Shown here: positions 34,995 to 44,339 of the stretch, one piece after another
Layout of the letters: every line of letters starts with the position of its first letter
How positions within the stretch are numbered: position 1 is the first letter of the stretch
Origin: Pseudomonas sp. CCI4.2
GTDB taxonomy: Bacteria > Pseudomonadota > Gammaproteobacteria > Pseudomonadales > Pseudomonadaceae
NCBI RefSeq assembly: GCF_034350045.1
Contig: NZ_CP133781.1
Span: 5,501,002-5,565,001 of the forward strand
Length of the DNA: 64,000 nucleotides
Direction: 5' to 3'
Translations under genes and position numbers: made by a program
The notes under the pieces: generated by a model
What the model was told of the DNA's origin: nothing
Database searches by the model: none
The model's input: only the letters and a program-made list of their open reading frames with translations

Positions 34995-36371
34995 TTACAT
35001 TTTCGGGCCGGTGCGGCCGGGCATCATTCCGCCCATTCCGCGCATCATTTTTGCCATGCCGCCTTTTGCAGAGAACTTTTTCATCATTTTCTGCATTTGT
35101 TTGTGCTGCTTGATCAGGCGGCCGATGTCCTGCACCTGAGTACCTGAACCCAAAGAGATCCGACGCTTGCGCGAGCCGCTGATCAAGTCCGGGTCACGCC
35201 GCTCGGCCGGAGTCATCGAGTTGATGATGGCTTCCATCTGCTTGAACTGCTTCTCAGCCGCGCCTTGAGCGTTGCCCATTTGAGCCACGTTCATGCCGCC
35301 GATGCTTGGCAGTTTGTCCATGAGACCGCCCAGGCCGCCCATATTTTTCATCTGTTGCAGCTGGTCGCGGAAGTCTTCGAGGTCGAAGCCCTTACCCTTC
35401 TTCAGTTTTTGCGCGAGCTTGTCGGCTTTTTCTTTGTCGAGGCCCTGCTCGGCTTGCTCGATCAGACTGAGCACATCGCCCATACCAAGGATGCGCGACG
35501 CAATACGGTCCGGGTGGAACGGTTCGAGCGCGTCGCTCTTTTCGCCCATGCCGATGAACTTGATCGGTTTGCCAGTGATGGCCCGAACCGACAGGGCAGC
35601 ACCACCGCGTGCATCACCGTCGACCTTGGTTAGAATTACACCGGTCAATGGCAGCGCATCGCCGAAAGCCTTGGCGGTATTGGCGGCATCCTGACCGGTC
35701 ATGGCGTCAACCACGAACAGGGTTTCGGCCGGCTTGACTGCCGCGTGCAAGGCCTGAATCTCGCCCATCATTTCGACATCGATGTGCAAGCGGCCGGCGG
35801 TATCGACAATAACGACGTCGATGAATTTGAGCGTGGCTTCTTTAATGGCTGCCAGGGCGATATCGACTGGCTTCTGGCTGATGTCGGAGGCGAAAAAGGT
35901 AACGCCGACTTCGTTAGCCAGGGTTTCCAGCTGTTTGATGGCGGCAGGACGATAAACGTCGACTGACACCACCATGACGCTTTTCTTTCTGCGCTCTTTC
36001 AGGAAGCGCGCGAGCTTGGCGGCCGTGGTGGTTTTACCCGCACCCTGCAGACCGGCCATCAACACGACAGCGGGCGGCGTAACGTTGAGCACCAGATCTT
36101 CGTTGGCCGCGCCCATCAACGCTTCAAGTTCGGCCTGAACGATCTTCACGAACGCCTGACCCGGTGTCAGGCTGCGCGACACTTCGGTGCCGACAGCGCG
36201 GTCTCTGACCTTATTAACGAAGTCTTTGACCACTGGCAAGGCGACGTCGGCTTCGAGCAACGCCATACGCACTTCGCGCAACGTATCCTTGATGTTGTCT
36301 TCATTCAACTTGGCCTTGCCAGTAACATGGCGCAGCGTCAGCGATAGACGTTCGGTAAGATTTTCAAACAT
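34995..36371 (-). CDS. ffh: Signal recognition particle protein Ffh
   Basis: GTPase of 458 residues that with 4.5S RNA targets membrane proteins to the SecYEG translocon. N domain (FENLTERLSLTLRHVTGKAK), G domain (GLQGAGKTTTAAKLA, DTAGRLHID, TKVDGDARGGAAL), and a methionine-rich M domain that binds RNA and signal sequences (QMKNMGGLGGLMDKLP; MQKMMKKFSAKGGMAKMM). The ATG at 36371 gives the family start. It is divergent from the ypjD-like gene. A TATAAT at 36509-36504 on this strand is a possible -10. Confidence 0.97.
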   Translation of the reverse strand: MFENLTERLSLTLRHVTGKAKLNEDNIKDTLREVRMALLEADVALPVVKDFVNKVRDRAVGTEVSRSLTPGQAFVKIVQAELEALMGAANEDLVLNVTPPAVVLMAGLQGAGKTTTAAKLARFLKERRKKSVMVVSVDVYRPAAIKQLETLANEVGVTFFASDISQKPVDIALAAIKEATLKFIDVVIVDTAGRLHIDVEMMGEIQALHAAVKPAETLFVVDAMTGQDAANTAKAFGDALPLTGVILTKVDGDARGGAALSVRAITGKPIKFIGMGEKSDALEPFHPDRIASRILGMGDVLSLIEQAEQGLDKEKADKLAQKLKKGKGFDLEDFRDQLQQMKNMGGLGGLMDKLPSIGGMNVAQMGNAQGAAEKQFKQMEAIINSMTPAERRDPDLISGSRKRRISLGSGTQVQDIGRLIKQHKQMQKMMKKFSAKGGMAKMMRGMGGMMPGRTGPKM

Positions 36372-36616
36372 GCGCGATCCTTTCAGGTTCCTGGTGAACC
36401 CACGGTTGGTGCGGCCCGGCTCGTGGTAGCCCTGCCTATAAGCAGAGGCTAAACAGCTGTTGAAAATAGCCTTCGACGAGCCTGCGACTTGAGCAGGTGG
36501 CGGATTATAGCGAAGACTCTGCTGGACGGACACCATGGAGTCTGCTTCTGTAGTCTTTCGTCAAATGTCAGTTCTATGCGAAACTCAGCGCCTTTCGGGC
36601 TTGCCTAACAGGATTT

Positions 36617-37429
36617 ATGCTCCCCTTGCCACCCAGTCTGCTACCCAGCCTCGCCGCCGCTTGTCTATATGCCGCTGCGACCCTCTATCAAGCGCTTCGT
36701 TTGAAGCAAGGCGCCAAGGCCGATAAACGGCTGCTTTGCCTGCTTGGCACCTTTGCGGTGCTCGCACACACGGTCGCCCTTTATTCCCAATTGATCCGGC
36801 CGATCGGCTTGGGGCTGGATTTTTTTAGCGCCGCCAGCATGATCGCCATCGCCATCATTGTTGTGACGATGATCGCCTGCGCGCGAATCCCGGTGGAAAA
36901 CCTCTTGGTGCTGGTGTTCCCGCTAGGACTCGTGACCGCGCTGCTCGGTCAATTCGCCCCCAGTGGCACGGTACAGATCATCAATGAAGAACCTGGCATT
37001 CTGAGCCACATCGCGCTGTCGATTCTGGCTTACGGCATGTTCACCATCGCGGTGTTACAGGCCTTGCTGTTGCTGGTGCAAGATCATCGCCTCAAGCATA
37101 AGCATCCATCGGGCCTGATCAAAAATTTCCCGCCACTGCAAACCATGGAAAGCCTGCTGTTCGGTTTCCTGTGGGCGGGTTGGATCCTGCTGTCGCTGTC
37201 CCTTATCTCGGGCTGGCTGTTCCTCGAGAACCTGTTCGCTCAACATCTGGTGCACAAAACACTGCTCGCCTGCCTGGCGTGGCTGGTGTTCAGCGTGCTG
37301 TTGTGGGGACGCAATCGCCTCGGCTGGCGCGGTCATAAGGCTATTCGTTTGACCTTGGGCGGTTTCTGCTTGTTGATGCTGGCGTTTTTCGGCAGCAAGC
37401 TGGTACGCGAATTCATTCTGCACATCTGA
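36617..37429 (+). CDS. ypjD: Cytochrome c assembly (CcsA/YpjD-like) inner-membrane protein
   Basis: A 270-residue integral membrane protein with about eight helices and a CcsA-type core: ILSHIALSILAYGMFTIAV, then the conserved tryptophan-containing segment FLWAGWILLSLSLISGWLFL and LACLAWLVFSVLLWGR. YpjD proteins are encoded next to ffh in many gammaproteobacteria; their role (haem or cytochrome maturation, or indirect) is unsettled. The following gene begins 14 bases later, so the two likely form an operon. Confidence 0.88.
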   Translation: MLPLPPSLLPSLAAACLYAAATLYQALRLKQGAKADKRLLCLLGTFAVLAHTVALYSQLIRPIGLGLDFFSAASMIAIAIIVVTMIACARIPVENLLVLVFPLGLVTALLGQFAPSGTVQIINEEPGILSHIALSILAYGMFTIAVLQALLLLVQDHRLKHKHPSGLIKNFPPLQTMESLLFGFLWAGWILLSLSLISGWLFLENLFAQHLVHKTLLACLAWLVFSVLLWGRNRLGWRGHKAIRLTLGGFCLLMLAFFGSKLVREFILHI

Positions 37430-37443
37430 CGGGCACTCGAATC

Positions 37444-38691
37444 ATGAATAACCTGCCCATCGGCCCAATGCTTGGCGTATTGGTTTTATTGCTGTTGTGG
37501 TGCGGCTTGCTAACCGCTGTGGAAAGCGCAGCGCTGCACTTGAAGGCATCGCGCCCTAGCGGTCGCAGCACCGACGCCAGCAAACCGAAACTGGCGTTCA
37601 AGCCTGCCAGCCTGATTCTAAGCAATACCCTCATCAAAGTGCTGATCACGATCATCAGCACGCTGCTGGCCTTGAATTTCTGGTACTTCAACGGTCCGAC
37701 GCTGGCGTGGATACTGGTCAGCAGTGGCCTGCTCATCTTCGCCGAGTTCATGCCGCGCAAGCTGGCGGCACGTTACCCGGATGCCATCTTGATGCTGGGC
37801 AACAGCGTCTTGCGCCTGCCCATGAAGCTGCTTTACCCGCTGGCATACCTGTTTTCGGCCATTGCCGACGGGTTGTTGCGCCCTTTCGGCGTCACCGACA
37901 AACCGAATATCCGTAAAGCAGACGACAATGAAATCCCCCTCGCTGTCATGCTTCACGACGGCGCGCAGGAGCATCAAGCGCGCTCACACGTGATCTCCGG
38001 GATTCATGCGCTGGACAGCATTACCGTCAACGATATCCTGGTGCCGCGCAGCGAAGTCGACGGGGTCAATCTGGATGACACCATTGAGCGCATCATCGAA
38101 CAATTGATCATCTCTCGCCACACGCGGCTGCCGGTGTACCACAACGACATCAATCAGGTTGAGGGCGTGCTTAACACCCGTCAGATCAGCCATTTGTTGC
38201 CAACGGCCAAGCTCACCAAAGAAGACCTGAAAGCCGCGTGCTACGAACCCTACTTCGTACCAGAAAGCACCCCGTTGCAGTTGCAACTCTTGAACTTCCA
38301 CAAGCAACAGCGCCGGCTTGGCGTGGTAGTGGATGAATATGGCGAGGTTCAAGGCATTGTCAGCCTGGAAGATATTCTCGAAGAAATCGTCGGCGAGTTT
38401 GAAAACGAACAGGATTTGGATAACCCCCACATCCATCCGCAAGCCGATGGCCGCCTGGTCATTGAAGGCGCCGCCTCGATTCGTGAGCTGAACAAGATTC
38501 TGGGCTGGCATTTGCCGTCCGACGGACCCAAGACCCTGAACGGCCTCGTGACTGAAGCATTGGAAACCATTCCGGAAAGTTCGGTGTGCCTGAAAATTGG
38601 GCCGTACCGACTGGAAATTCTCGAGACCGAGGACAATCGTGTCACTCGTGTGATGATGTGGCACAACGGCATGACTCGCGCAGTGGTCTAG
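37444..38691 (+). CDS. CNNM/CorB-type membrane protein: DUF21, CBS pair, CorC/HlyC domain
   Basis: A 415-residue protein of the HlyC/CorC (YfjD/CorB) family associated with magnesium and cobalt transport. Residues about 1-170 form the DUF21 membrane part (four helices, e.g. MLGVLVLLLLWCGLLTAVES), followed by two CBS domains (VNDILVPRSEVDGV to about 310, including LGVVVDEYGEVQGIVSLED) and a C-terminal transporter-associated domain (LVIEGAASIRELNKILGW). In the ffh-ypjD neighbourhood this is the usual companion gene. Confidence 0.9.
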   Translation: MNNLPIGPMLGVLVLLLLWCGLLTAVESAALHLKASRPSGRSTDASKPKLAFKPASLILSNTLIKVLITIISTLLALNFWYFNGPTLAWILVSSGLLIFAEFMPRKLAARYPDAILMLGNSVLRLPMKLLYPLAYLFSAIADGLLRPFGVTDKPNIRKADDNEIPLAVMLHDGAQEHQARSHVISGIHALDSITVNDILVPRSEVDGVNLDDTIERIIEQLIISRHTRLPVYHNDINQVEGVLNTRQISHLLPTAKLTKEDLKAACYEPYFVPESTPLQLQLLNFHKQQRRLGVVVDEYGEVQGIVSLEDILEEIVGEFENEQDLDNPHIHPQADGRLVIEGAASIRELNKILGWHLPSDGPKTLNGLVTEALETIPESSVCLKIGPYRLEILETEDNRVTRVMMWHNGMTRAVV

Positions 38692-38779
38692 CCCGTCGCA
38701 CCTCTGCCTGGCGCTGTACTAAAATGCCCTACCCAGCACGCAGCCTTACAACAATAAAAATTTCATCGGGGACACCTGC

Positions 38780-40099
38780 ATGACCAGTTCTATGAGGTTT
38801 ACTGACGACGCGTCCGTCGTCAAACCGGCCAACTCGGCCGGACGGGTTGCCATTGCCAGCTTCATTGGCACCGCCATCGAGTTCTACGACTTCTACGTCT
38901 ACGCCACCGCTGCAGCACTGGTGATCGGCCCGGTATTCTTTCCGCAGACCTCCAGCTCGGCGCAAATGCTGGCAGCATTCTTGACCTTCGGTATCGCCTT
39001 TCTGGCACGACCACTGGGCTCGGCGCTGTTCGGCCACTTCGGTGATCGCATCGGGCGTAAATCGACCCTGGTCGCCTCGCTGCTGCTGATGGGCGTCTGC
39101 ACCACCCTGATCGGCGTGTTGCCGGGCTACGCCACCATTGGTTTCTGGGCGCCGACGCTGTTATGCGTGCTGCGTTTCGGCCAAGGCCTGGGGCTTGGCG
39201 GTGAATGGGGCGGTGCGGCCTTGCTCGCCACGGAGAACGCGCCCAAGGGCAAGCGCGCCTGGTTCGGCATGTTTCCCCAGCTGGGCCCGTCAATTGGCTT
39301 TCTGGTAGCGAACGGGCTGTTCCTGACCCTGGCCATGACCCTCTCCGACGAACAGTTCCGTTCATGGGGCTGGCGCATTCCGTTCCTGCTCAGCGCATTA
39401 CTGGTGATGGTCGGCCTCTATGTGCGGTTGAAGCTTGAAGAAACACCAGTTTTCGCCAATGCCATCGCCCGTCATGAGCAAGTCAAATTGCCGATCGCTG
39501 AACTGTTCCGCCACTACTGGCGGCCAATGCTGCTCGGCGCTGCTTCGATGGTGGTGTGTTACGCGCTGTTCTATATCTCAACGGTGTTTTCCTTGAGCTA
39601 CGGCGTGGCGTCTCTCGGTTACAGCCGTGAGACGTTCCTTGGCTTGCTGTGTTTCGCGGTGCTGTTCATGGCCGCTGCCACGCCCTTATCCGCCTGGGCC
39701 AGTGATCGCTTCGGGCGTAAACCGGTGTTGATTGTTGGCGGTGTGCTGGCGGTACTTTCCGGGTTCACCATGGAACCACTGCTGACCCACGGCACGACCG
39801 GCGGCGTCGCGCTGTTCTTGTGCATCGAGTTGTTTTTGATGGGCGTAACGTTCGCGCCAATGGGGGCACTGCTGCCCGAACTGTTTCCGACTCGCGTGCG
39901 TTATACCGGCGCGTCAGCGGCCTACAACCTCGGCGGCATCGTCGGCGCATCCGCGGCACCGTTTTTCGCGCAAAAGCTGGTAGCAATGGGTGGTTTAAGC
40001 TGGGTCGGTGGGTATGTATCCGCGGCAGCACTGCTCAGCTTGATCGCTGTGCTGTGCCTGAAAGAAACCCGGGAACGGGATCTGGATACGATTGCCTGA
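38780..40099 (+). CDS. MFS transporter, metabolite:proton symporter type
   Basis: A 439-residue permease with twelve predicted helices and clear MHS-subfamily motifs: ASFIGTAIEFYDFYVYATAA in helix 1, FGHFGDRIGRKSTL in the first loop, LGLGGEWGGAALLATENAP, and ELFPTRVRYTGAS late in the protein. Relatives move organic acids, shikimate or betaines with protons; the substrate here is not evident. It stands alone, with 88 bases to the upstream gene and a REP pair downstream. Confidence 0.88.
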   Translation: MTSSMRFTDDASVVKPANSAGRVAIASFIGTAIEFYDFYVYATAAALVIGPVFFPQTSSSAQMLAAFLTFGIAFLARPLGSALFGHFGDRIGRKSTLVASLLLMGVCTTLIGVLPGYATIGFWAPTLLCVLRFGQGLGLGGEWGGAALLATENAPKGKRAWFGMFPQLGPSIGFLVANGLFLTLAMTLSDEQFRSWGWRIPFLLSALLVMVGLYVRLKLEETPVFANAIARHEQVKLPIAELFRHYWRPMLLGAASMVVCYALFYISTVFSLSYGVASLGYSRETFLGLLCFAVLFMAAATPLSAWASDRFGRKPVLIVGGVLAVLSGFTMEPLLTHGTTGGVALFLCIELFLMGVTFAPMGALLPELFPTRVRYTGASAAYNLGGIVGASAAPFFAQKLVAMGGLSWVGGYVSAAALLSLIAVLCLKETRERDLDTIA

Positions 40100-40117
40100 T
40101 AGACCGTATTAAGGTCA

Positions 40118-40177
40118 TTCCCGAACAAATTCGGTCCCACAGAAAAACAACCTTCTGGGACCAAATTCATTCGGGAA
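40118..40177. repeat. Inverted pair of REP units
   Basis: TTCCCGAACAAATTCGGTCC and its inverted partner GGGACCAAATTCATTCGGGA are separated by a short AT-rich spacer. They lie between the converging MFS and purT genes, where a 3'-end hairpin for both transcripts would fit. Related units occur near 21362 and 51521. Confidence 0.8.
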
Positions 40178-40189
40178 AGCGGCGCCCGC

Positions 40190-41371
40190 TTACAACTGAA
40201 CCTTCACCGCTCTTGAAGCGCGCATGGCTTTGGCTCGCGCCAACTCAATCGATTCGTCACGCGCCAAGGCGACGCCCATGCGGCGCTGACCGTTGACTTC
40301 CGGTTTGCCGAACAGACGCAGCGCGGTATCGGGCTCGCTGAGAGCTTCGCCAAGGTTGGCAAAGCTGGTCTGGGTGGACTTGCCTTCGACCAGAATCACC
40401 GCCGAAGCCGAGGGCCCGAATTGACGAATCAACGGAATTGGCAGACCCAGGATCGCTCGTGCATGCAGCGCGAACTGCGAAAGGTCTTGGGAAATCAGAG
40501 TTACCAGACCCGTGTCATGCGGGCGCGGTGACACTTCGCTGAACCACACTTGATCGCCCTTGATGAACAACTCGACGCCGAACACACCGCGACCACCCAA
40601 AGCCTCGGTCACGGCGAGGGCAACCCGTTCCGATTCCGCCAATGCCGCCGGGCTCATGGCCTGGGGCTGCCAGGACTCCTGATAATCGCCCTTCTCTTGG
40701 CGATGACCGACCGGCGCGCAGAACGTCGTGCCGCCGATGTGACGCACCGTCAGCAAGGTAATTTCGTAGTCGAAATCGATGAAGCCTTCGATGATCACCC
40801 GACCTTTGCCAGCGCGGCCGCCTTCTTGCGCATATTCCCAGGCTTTCTGTATATCGTCGGTGGTTTTCAGCAGGCTTTGGCCTTTGCCCGACGAACTCAT
40901 GACCGGCTTGACGACGCACGGAAACCCAAGGTCTGCAACCGCTTGGCTGTAGTCCTCGAAGGAGTCGGCGAAGTGATAGGGCGAAGTCGGCAGGTCCAGC
41001 TCTTCAGCCGCCAGACGACGAATGCCTTCGCGGTTCATGGTCAACAGCGCAGCACGAGCAGTTGGAATGACCGTGAAGCCTTCGGACTCCAGTTCAACCA
41101 GGGTCGCGGTGGCGATGGCTTCGATTTCCGGCACGATGTAGTGCGGTTTTTCCGCCTCGATCACAGCACGCAAGGCGGCGCCGTCGAGCATGTTGATCAC
41201 GTGACTACGGTGGGCAACCTGCATGGCCGGCGCGTTGGCGTAACGGTCGACGGCAATCACTTCGACGCCCAGACGTTGCAGCTCGATGACCACTTCCTTG
41301 CCCAGCTCACCGCAACCGCAGAGCATTACACGGGTTGCAGTAGGCGACAGTGGCGTTCCGATTTGAGTCAT
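40190..41371 (-). CDS. purT: Formate-dependent phosphoribosylglycinamide formyltransferase PurT
   Basis: ATP-grasp enzyme of 393 residues that formylates GAR with formate and ATP, the folate-independent version of purine step 3. Key stretches: VMLCGCGELGKEVVIELQRL, VPEIEAIATATLVELE, VVKPVMSSSGKGQS (ATP site), FGVELFIKGDQVWFSEVSPR, PHDTGLVTLISQ. Normal length. Alone on this strand, upstream of nothing related; the purL gene lies further right. Confidence 0.96.
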   Translation of the reverse strand: MTQIGTPLSPTATRVMLCGCGELGKEVVIELQRLGVEVIAVDRYANAPAMQVAHRSHVINMLDGAALRAVIEAEKPHYIVPEIEAIATATLVELESEGFTVIPTARAALLTMNREGIRRLAAEELDLPTSPYHFADSFEDYSQAVADLGFPCVVKPVMSSSGKGQSLLKTTDDIQKAWEYAQEGGRAGKGRVIIEGFIDFDYEITLLTVRHIGGTTFCAPVGHRQEKGDYQESWQPQAMSPAALAESERVALAVTEALGGRGVFGVELFIKGDQVWFSEVSPRPHDTGLVTLISQDLSQFALHARAILGLPIPLIRQFGPSASAVILVEGKSTQTSFANLGEALSEPDTALRLFGKPEVNGQRRMGVALARDESIELARAKAMRASRAVKVQL

Positions 41372-41501
41372 TTCAGGTCCTCGTGGAGCAGGTCATCGAG
41401 TTCGCCCGCTGTGGCGCACGACTCGGGGGAGAAGCAAAGGCGCGCAATTTACCACGAAGCGGCCGGCAGAGGGCCTGAGGCCGGACCAGTGAGCCGCCGA
41501 A

Positions 41502-41714
41502 TCAAGACGACGGTTTGGCGCCCACTTGCCAGAGCATGCCGCTGGCACGCGCCCGTTCGTTACACAGGCCCAGCACCAAACGGCGCTCGGCGTTGTCCAT
41601 CCGGTTCCAGCCGGTGATTTCCTCGACAGTGCGCTGACAGCCGAGGCAAATATCGGCGTCATCCAGGCAACAGATGCTCACGCAGGGCGACGCGACACGG
41701 CGCTCAGGATTCAT
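41502..41714 (-). CDS. DUF1289 small cysteine-rich protein
   Basis: A 70-residue protein with the DUF1289 pattern: SPCVSICCLDDADICLGCQR TVEEITGW, that is CxxxCxxxxxxxxCxGCxR-like spacing, suggesting metal binding. Function unknown. The ATG at 41714 shares a base with the stop of the upstream gamma-carbonic anhydrase gene (TGATG), so the two are translationally coupled. Residues at the C-terminus are not conserved in appearance. Confidence 0.85.
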   Translation of the reverse strand: MNPERRVASPCVSICCLDDADICLGCQRTVEEITGWNRMDNAERRLVLGLCNERARASGMLWQVGAKPSS

Positions 41715-42238
41715 CAATCGTCCTGCGGCGCCAGATCACGGGCATAGCGCTGGGCGTTATGAACGTAATGTGCAGCGCTGGCTTCAAGCATTTTCTTCTG
41801 CACATCGGTAAGTTCGCGCATGACTTTGCCGGGCGAACCCATCACCAGCGAGCCGTCGGGAATGACCTTGCCCTCGCCAATCAATGAATTGGCGCCGATC
41901 AAGCAATGCTTGCCGATCCGCGCCCCATTGAGAATCACCGAATTTATTCCAATCAAGCTGTAATCGCCGACGGTGCAGCCGTGCAGCATGACGTTGTGGC
42001 CAATGGTCACACCCTTACCAATGTTCAACGGTGACCCCATGTCGGTGTGCATCACCGTGCCGTCTTGCACATTGCTGTTTTCGCCGATATGAATCAGCTC
42101 GTTGTCGCCGCGCAGCACGGCGCCGAACCAGACGCTGGCGCCCGCCTCCAGTTTGACTTTGCCAATCAGCGTGGCAGTGGGTGCGACCCAACTTTTAGGA
42201 TCGGTTTCTACACGGGAGTCGCCCAGGCGGAATTTCAT
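41714..42238 (-). CDS. Gamma-class carbonic anhydrase-like hexapeptide-repeat protein
   Basis: A 174-residue left-handed beta-helix protein. Hexapeptide repeats run through residues about 20-140 with the zinc-site histidines in NVQDGTVMHTD and GHNVMLHGCTVGD, as in gamma-carbonic anhydrases (YrdA/PaaY/CaiE relatives). Real carbonic anhydrase activity varies in this group. The ATG at 42238 has GAGGA upstream; a TTG five codons earlier was not used. It ends where the DUF1289 gene begins and starts 39 bases after the Nudix gene, all on the minus strand. Confidence 0.88.
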   Translation of the reverse strand: MKFRLGDSRVETDPKSWVAPTATLIGKVKLEAGASVWFGAVLRGDNELIHIGENSNVQDGTVMHTDMGSPLNIGKGVTIGHNVMLHGCTVGDYSLIGINSVILNGARIGKHCLIGANSLIGEGKVIPDGSLVMGSPGKVMRELTDVQKKMLEASAAHYVHNAQRYARDLAPQDD

Positions 42239-42277
42239 CTTGTTGGTCCTCAAGGCTCTGTGGCCGTGGGTGAAGCG

Positions 42278-42883
42278 CTAGCTATCGAAGGTAATGAAGC
42301 GGTCGGGCGGTGTGTGAAGGCTGATTTTGCTGTCGTATAACACGTTGATCAGCTCAACGATCATGATCGCGGTCAAGCCCCAGATTTTGAATTCACCATA
42401 CCGGTATGACGGCACGTACCAACTGCGGCCCTGGTAATCGATGCGGTGAGTGTGTTCGCGGGTGTCTTGAAGGAAGAACTCCAACGGCACGCTGAACACG
42501 GCTGCGATCTCGCCATCATTGGGCCGGTACTCAACAAAGTCGGGAATCAGCCCGACGTAGGGTGTGACCATGATGCCGTGCTTTGAAATCAGCGGGCTCA
42601 GCGGGCCGATGATTTCAACCAGTCCCGGCGGCAGGCCAATTTCCTCCTCGGCTTCACGCAACGCGGTGAACACCAAGTCTGGATCACCGGGATCACGGCG
42701 ACCTCCGGGGAACGCCACCTCTCCGCCATGGGTCGACAGACCACTGGCGCGCAGGGTCAATATCAACTCCGGTTGTTCACTGCGAGTGATGGGCAATAAC
42801 ACCGCAGCCTCTGGGAAGCCGGGGCCCGCCTCAAGCGTGTTGGGTATGTGACTGCTTACGCGGCGAAGTAGCTTGTCCAGCAT
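42278..42883 (-). CDS. Nudix hydrolase, CoA-pyrophosphatase (NudL) type
   Basis: A 201-residue hydrolase. The upstream motif LRASGLSTHGGEVAFPGGRR is the CoA-pyrophosphatase signature and runs into the Nudix box ending LREAEEEIGL; the first conserved Glu of the box reads Asp (PGDPDLV). Predicted to cleave coenzyme A or related dinucleotides into 3',5'-ADP and phosphopantetheine derivatives. First gene of a minus-strand group with the carbonic anhydrase and DUF1289 genes. Confidence 0.87.
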   Translation of the reverse strand: MLDKLLRRVSSHIPNTLEAGPGFPEAAVLLPITRSEQPELILTLRASGLSTHGGEVAFPGGRRDPGDPDLVFTALREAEEEIGLPPGLVEIIGPLSPLISKHGIMVTPYVGLIPDFVEYRPNDGEIAAVFSVPLEFFLQDTREHTHRIDYQGRSWYVPSYRYGEFKIWGLTAIMIVELINVLYDSKISLHTPPDRFITFDS

Positions 42884-43063
42884 GGGGATCTCGGCTCTGT
42901 TGCTTACTTGGCATCATGCACCAAAGCAACGAAGCGCCCAAGCCCCTGTAGGACAAGTTGACGGTGCTCTTGTCCTTAAATGCACCGACGAATTACACCG
43001 GCGACTTGCCGACCTTGATGCGTCGCGCCAAGATAGCGGCTGCTTTCAGGAATCCAGCCCCGT

Positions 43064-43615
43064 ATGAAATTTTGCAGCCAGTGCGGTAACCCGGTCGTCC
43101 AGCGCATCCCCGAAGGGGACAGTCGCCTGCGTTTTGTCTGTGAAACATGTCAGACCATTCATTACCAAAACCCGAATATCGTCGCCGGGGCCGTAGCCGT
43201 TTGGGGAACGCAGGTGCTGCTTTGTCGCCGCGCCATCGAGCCGCGCCTCGGGTTCTGGACCTTGCCAGCCGGTTTCATGGAGAACGGCGAGACCGTAGAA
43301 GACGCGGCCCGCCGCGAAACCGTCGAAGAAGCCTGCGCGACGTTGCGCAACATGACGCTGTACACGTTGGTCGACGTGCCTCACATCAGCCAGGTTCACG
43401 TGTTTTATCGTGCCGATCTGGTGAGCCTGGATTTTGCGGCTGGGGTCGAGAGTCTTGAAGTGCGGCTCTTCGAAGAACACGAGATCCCGTGGTCAGAGCT
43501 GGCTTTCCAGACCGTGAGACGTACTCTAGAATATTTTTATGCAGACCGGATCAAGCAGGTTTACCCGGTGCGATCAGGAGCCATTCTGCCTTCGCAACCG
43601 ACGAAAAAAACCTGA
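43064..43615 (+). CDS. Nudix hydrolase with N-terminal zinc ribbon
   Basis: A 183-residue protein with a zinc-ribbon start (KFCSQCGNPV and FVCETCQTIHY) followed by a Nudix domain whose box is GFMENGETVEDAARRETVEE plus ACA. Such proteins hydrolyse dinucleotides such as FAD, NADH or ADP-ribose; the exact substrate cannot be read here. Divergent from the other Nudix gene, with 180 bases between them. Confidence 0.88.
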   Translation: MKFCSQCGNPVVQRIPEGDSRLRFVCETCQTIHYQNPNIVAGAVAVWGTQVLLCRRAIEPRLGFWTLPAGFMENGETVEDAARRETVEEACATLRNMTLYTLVDVPHISQVHVFYRADLVSLDFAAGVESLEVRLFEEHEIPWSELAFQTVRRTLEYFYADRIKQVYPVRSGAILPSQPTKKT

Positions 43616-43669
43616 TTTCACAACGCTGCCGCGAAGGCCGCTTTTACCTCACCCAGGGATACCGTTTCA

Positions 43670-44233
43670 ATGCGTTGGTTTCTCGCCGCTTTCTGCCTGT
43701 GCTTCGCGTCGTTTTCGCAGGCCGAATTTACCAAGATCATCGTTCCCAAGGGCAGCGAGCAGGCGTTTCTTGGGCAAAAAGTCATCGATACCCAGGACAT
43801 CTCAGAACGCACCGTCGACAAGATACTGGTGCTCAAATCTTCCCATCAGTTGCAGTTGATCAGCCACGGCGAAGCACTGAAAACCTACCGCGTTTCACTG
43901 GGCAAATTCCCCAAGGGGCAAAAGCTCCGTGAAGGCGACCGGCACACGCCTGAAGGGTTTTACTGGTTGGACTGGCGCAAGGTCAGCGACGCCTACAACT
44001 TATCGATGCACATCTCTTACCCGAACATCAGCGACTCGGCCCGCGCCCGTCGCGAAGGCGTTAATCCGGGCAGCATGATCATGATTCACGGCACCCCGGT
44101 GGATGAGAACTACCCCGAATGGTACTTCCAGACGCTGGACTGGACCGATGGCTGCATCGCCATGAACAACACCGACATGCGCGAAGTCTGGAGCTTGGTC
44201 AAAGACGGCACCATGATCGAAATTCGGCCCTGA
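43670..44233 (+). CDS. Secreted L,D-transpeptidase (YkuD) family protein
   Basis: A 187-residue periplasmic protein with a signal peptide (MRWFLAAFCLCFASFSQA) and a YkuD catalytic domain: SMIMIHGTPVDENYPEW and WTDGCIAMNN with the catalytic Cys162. It could form 3-3 peptidoglycan cross-links, attach lipoproteins, or modify muropeptides; with no extra LysM domain the role is open. It starts 54 bases after the Nudix gene. The usual SHGCI reads TDGCI, as in many proteobacterial members. Confidence 0.88.
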   Translation: MRWFLAAFCLCFASFSQAEFTKIIVPKGSEQAFLGQKVIDTQDISERTVDKILVLKSSHQLQLISHGEALKTYRVSLGKFPKGQKLREGDRHTPEGFYWLDWRKVSDAYNLSMHISYPNISDSARARREGVNPGSMIMIHGTPVDENYPEWYFQTLDWTDGCIAMNNTDMREVWSLVKDGTMIEIRP

Positions 44234-44278
44234 TCAAACCCGGCGTCTGACACTTCGCATCGGCAAGTGGTCTTTGAT

Positions 44279-44323
44279 TGGTATTGACGTGGTATCCAAG
44301 TGGTATTAGCTTGGGGTCATACC
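44279..44323 (+). promoter_or_regulatory. Phased TGGTAT repeats upstream of nagR (candidate NagR operator/promoter region)
   Basis: TGGTAT occurs at 44279, 44290 and 44301, exactly 11 bases apart, so the copies face the same side of the helix; an inverted half (CATACC) lies at 44318-44323. GntR/HutC-type NagR regulators elsewhere bind TGGT-A/C-T half-sites around a short centre. This directly precedes the nagR ATG by 17-60 bases, fitting autoregulation of the operon. Inference only. Confidence 0.55.
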
Positions 44324-44339
44324 GACTGCGGGCTTCACT

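Noticed and set aside
44279..44323. Regularly spaced repeats as a CRISPR-like array
   Set aside because: The units are only 6 bases with 5-base spacers; no CRISPR repeat length, no cas genes.
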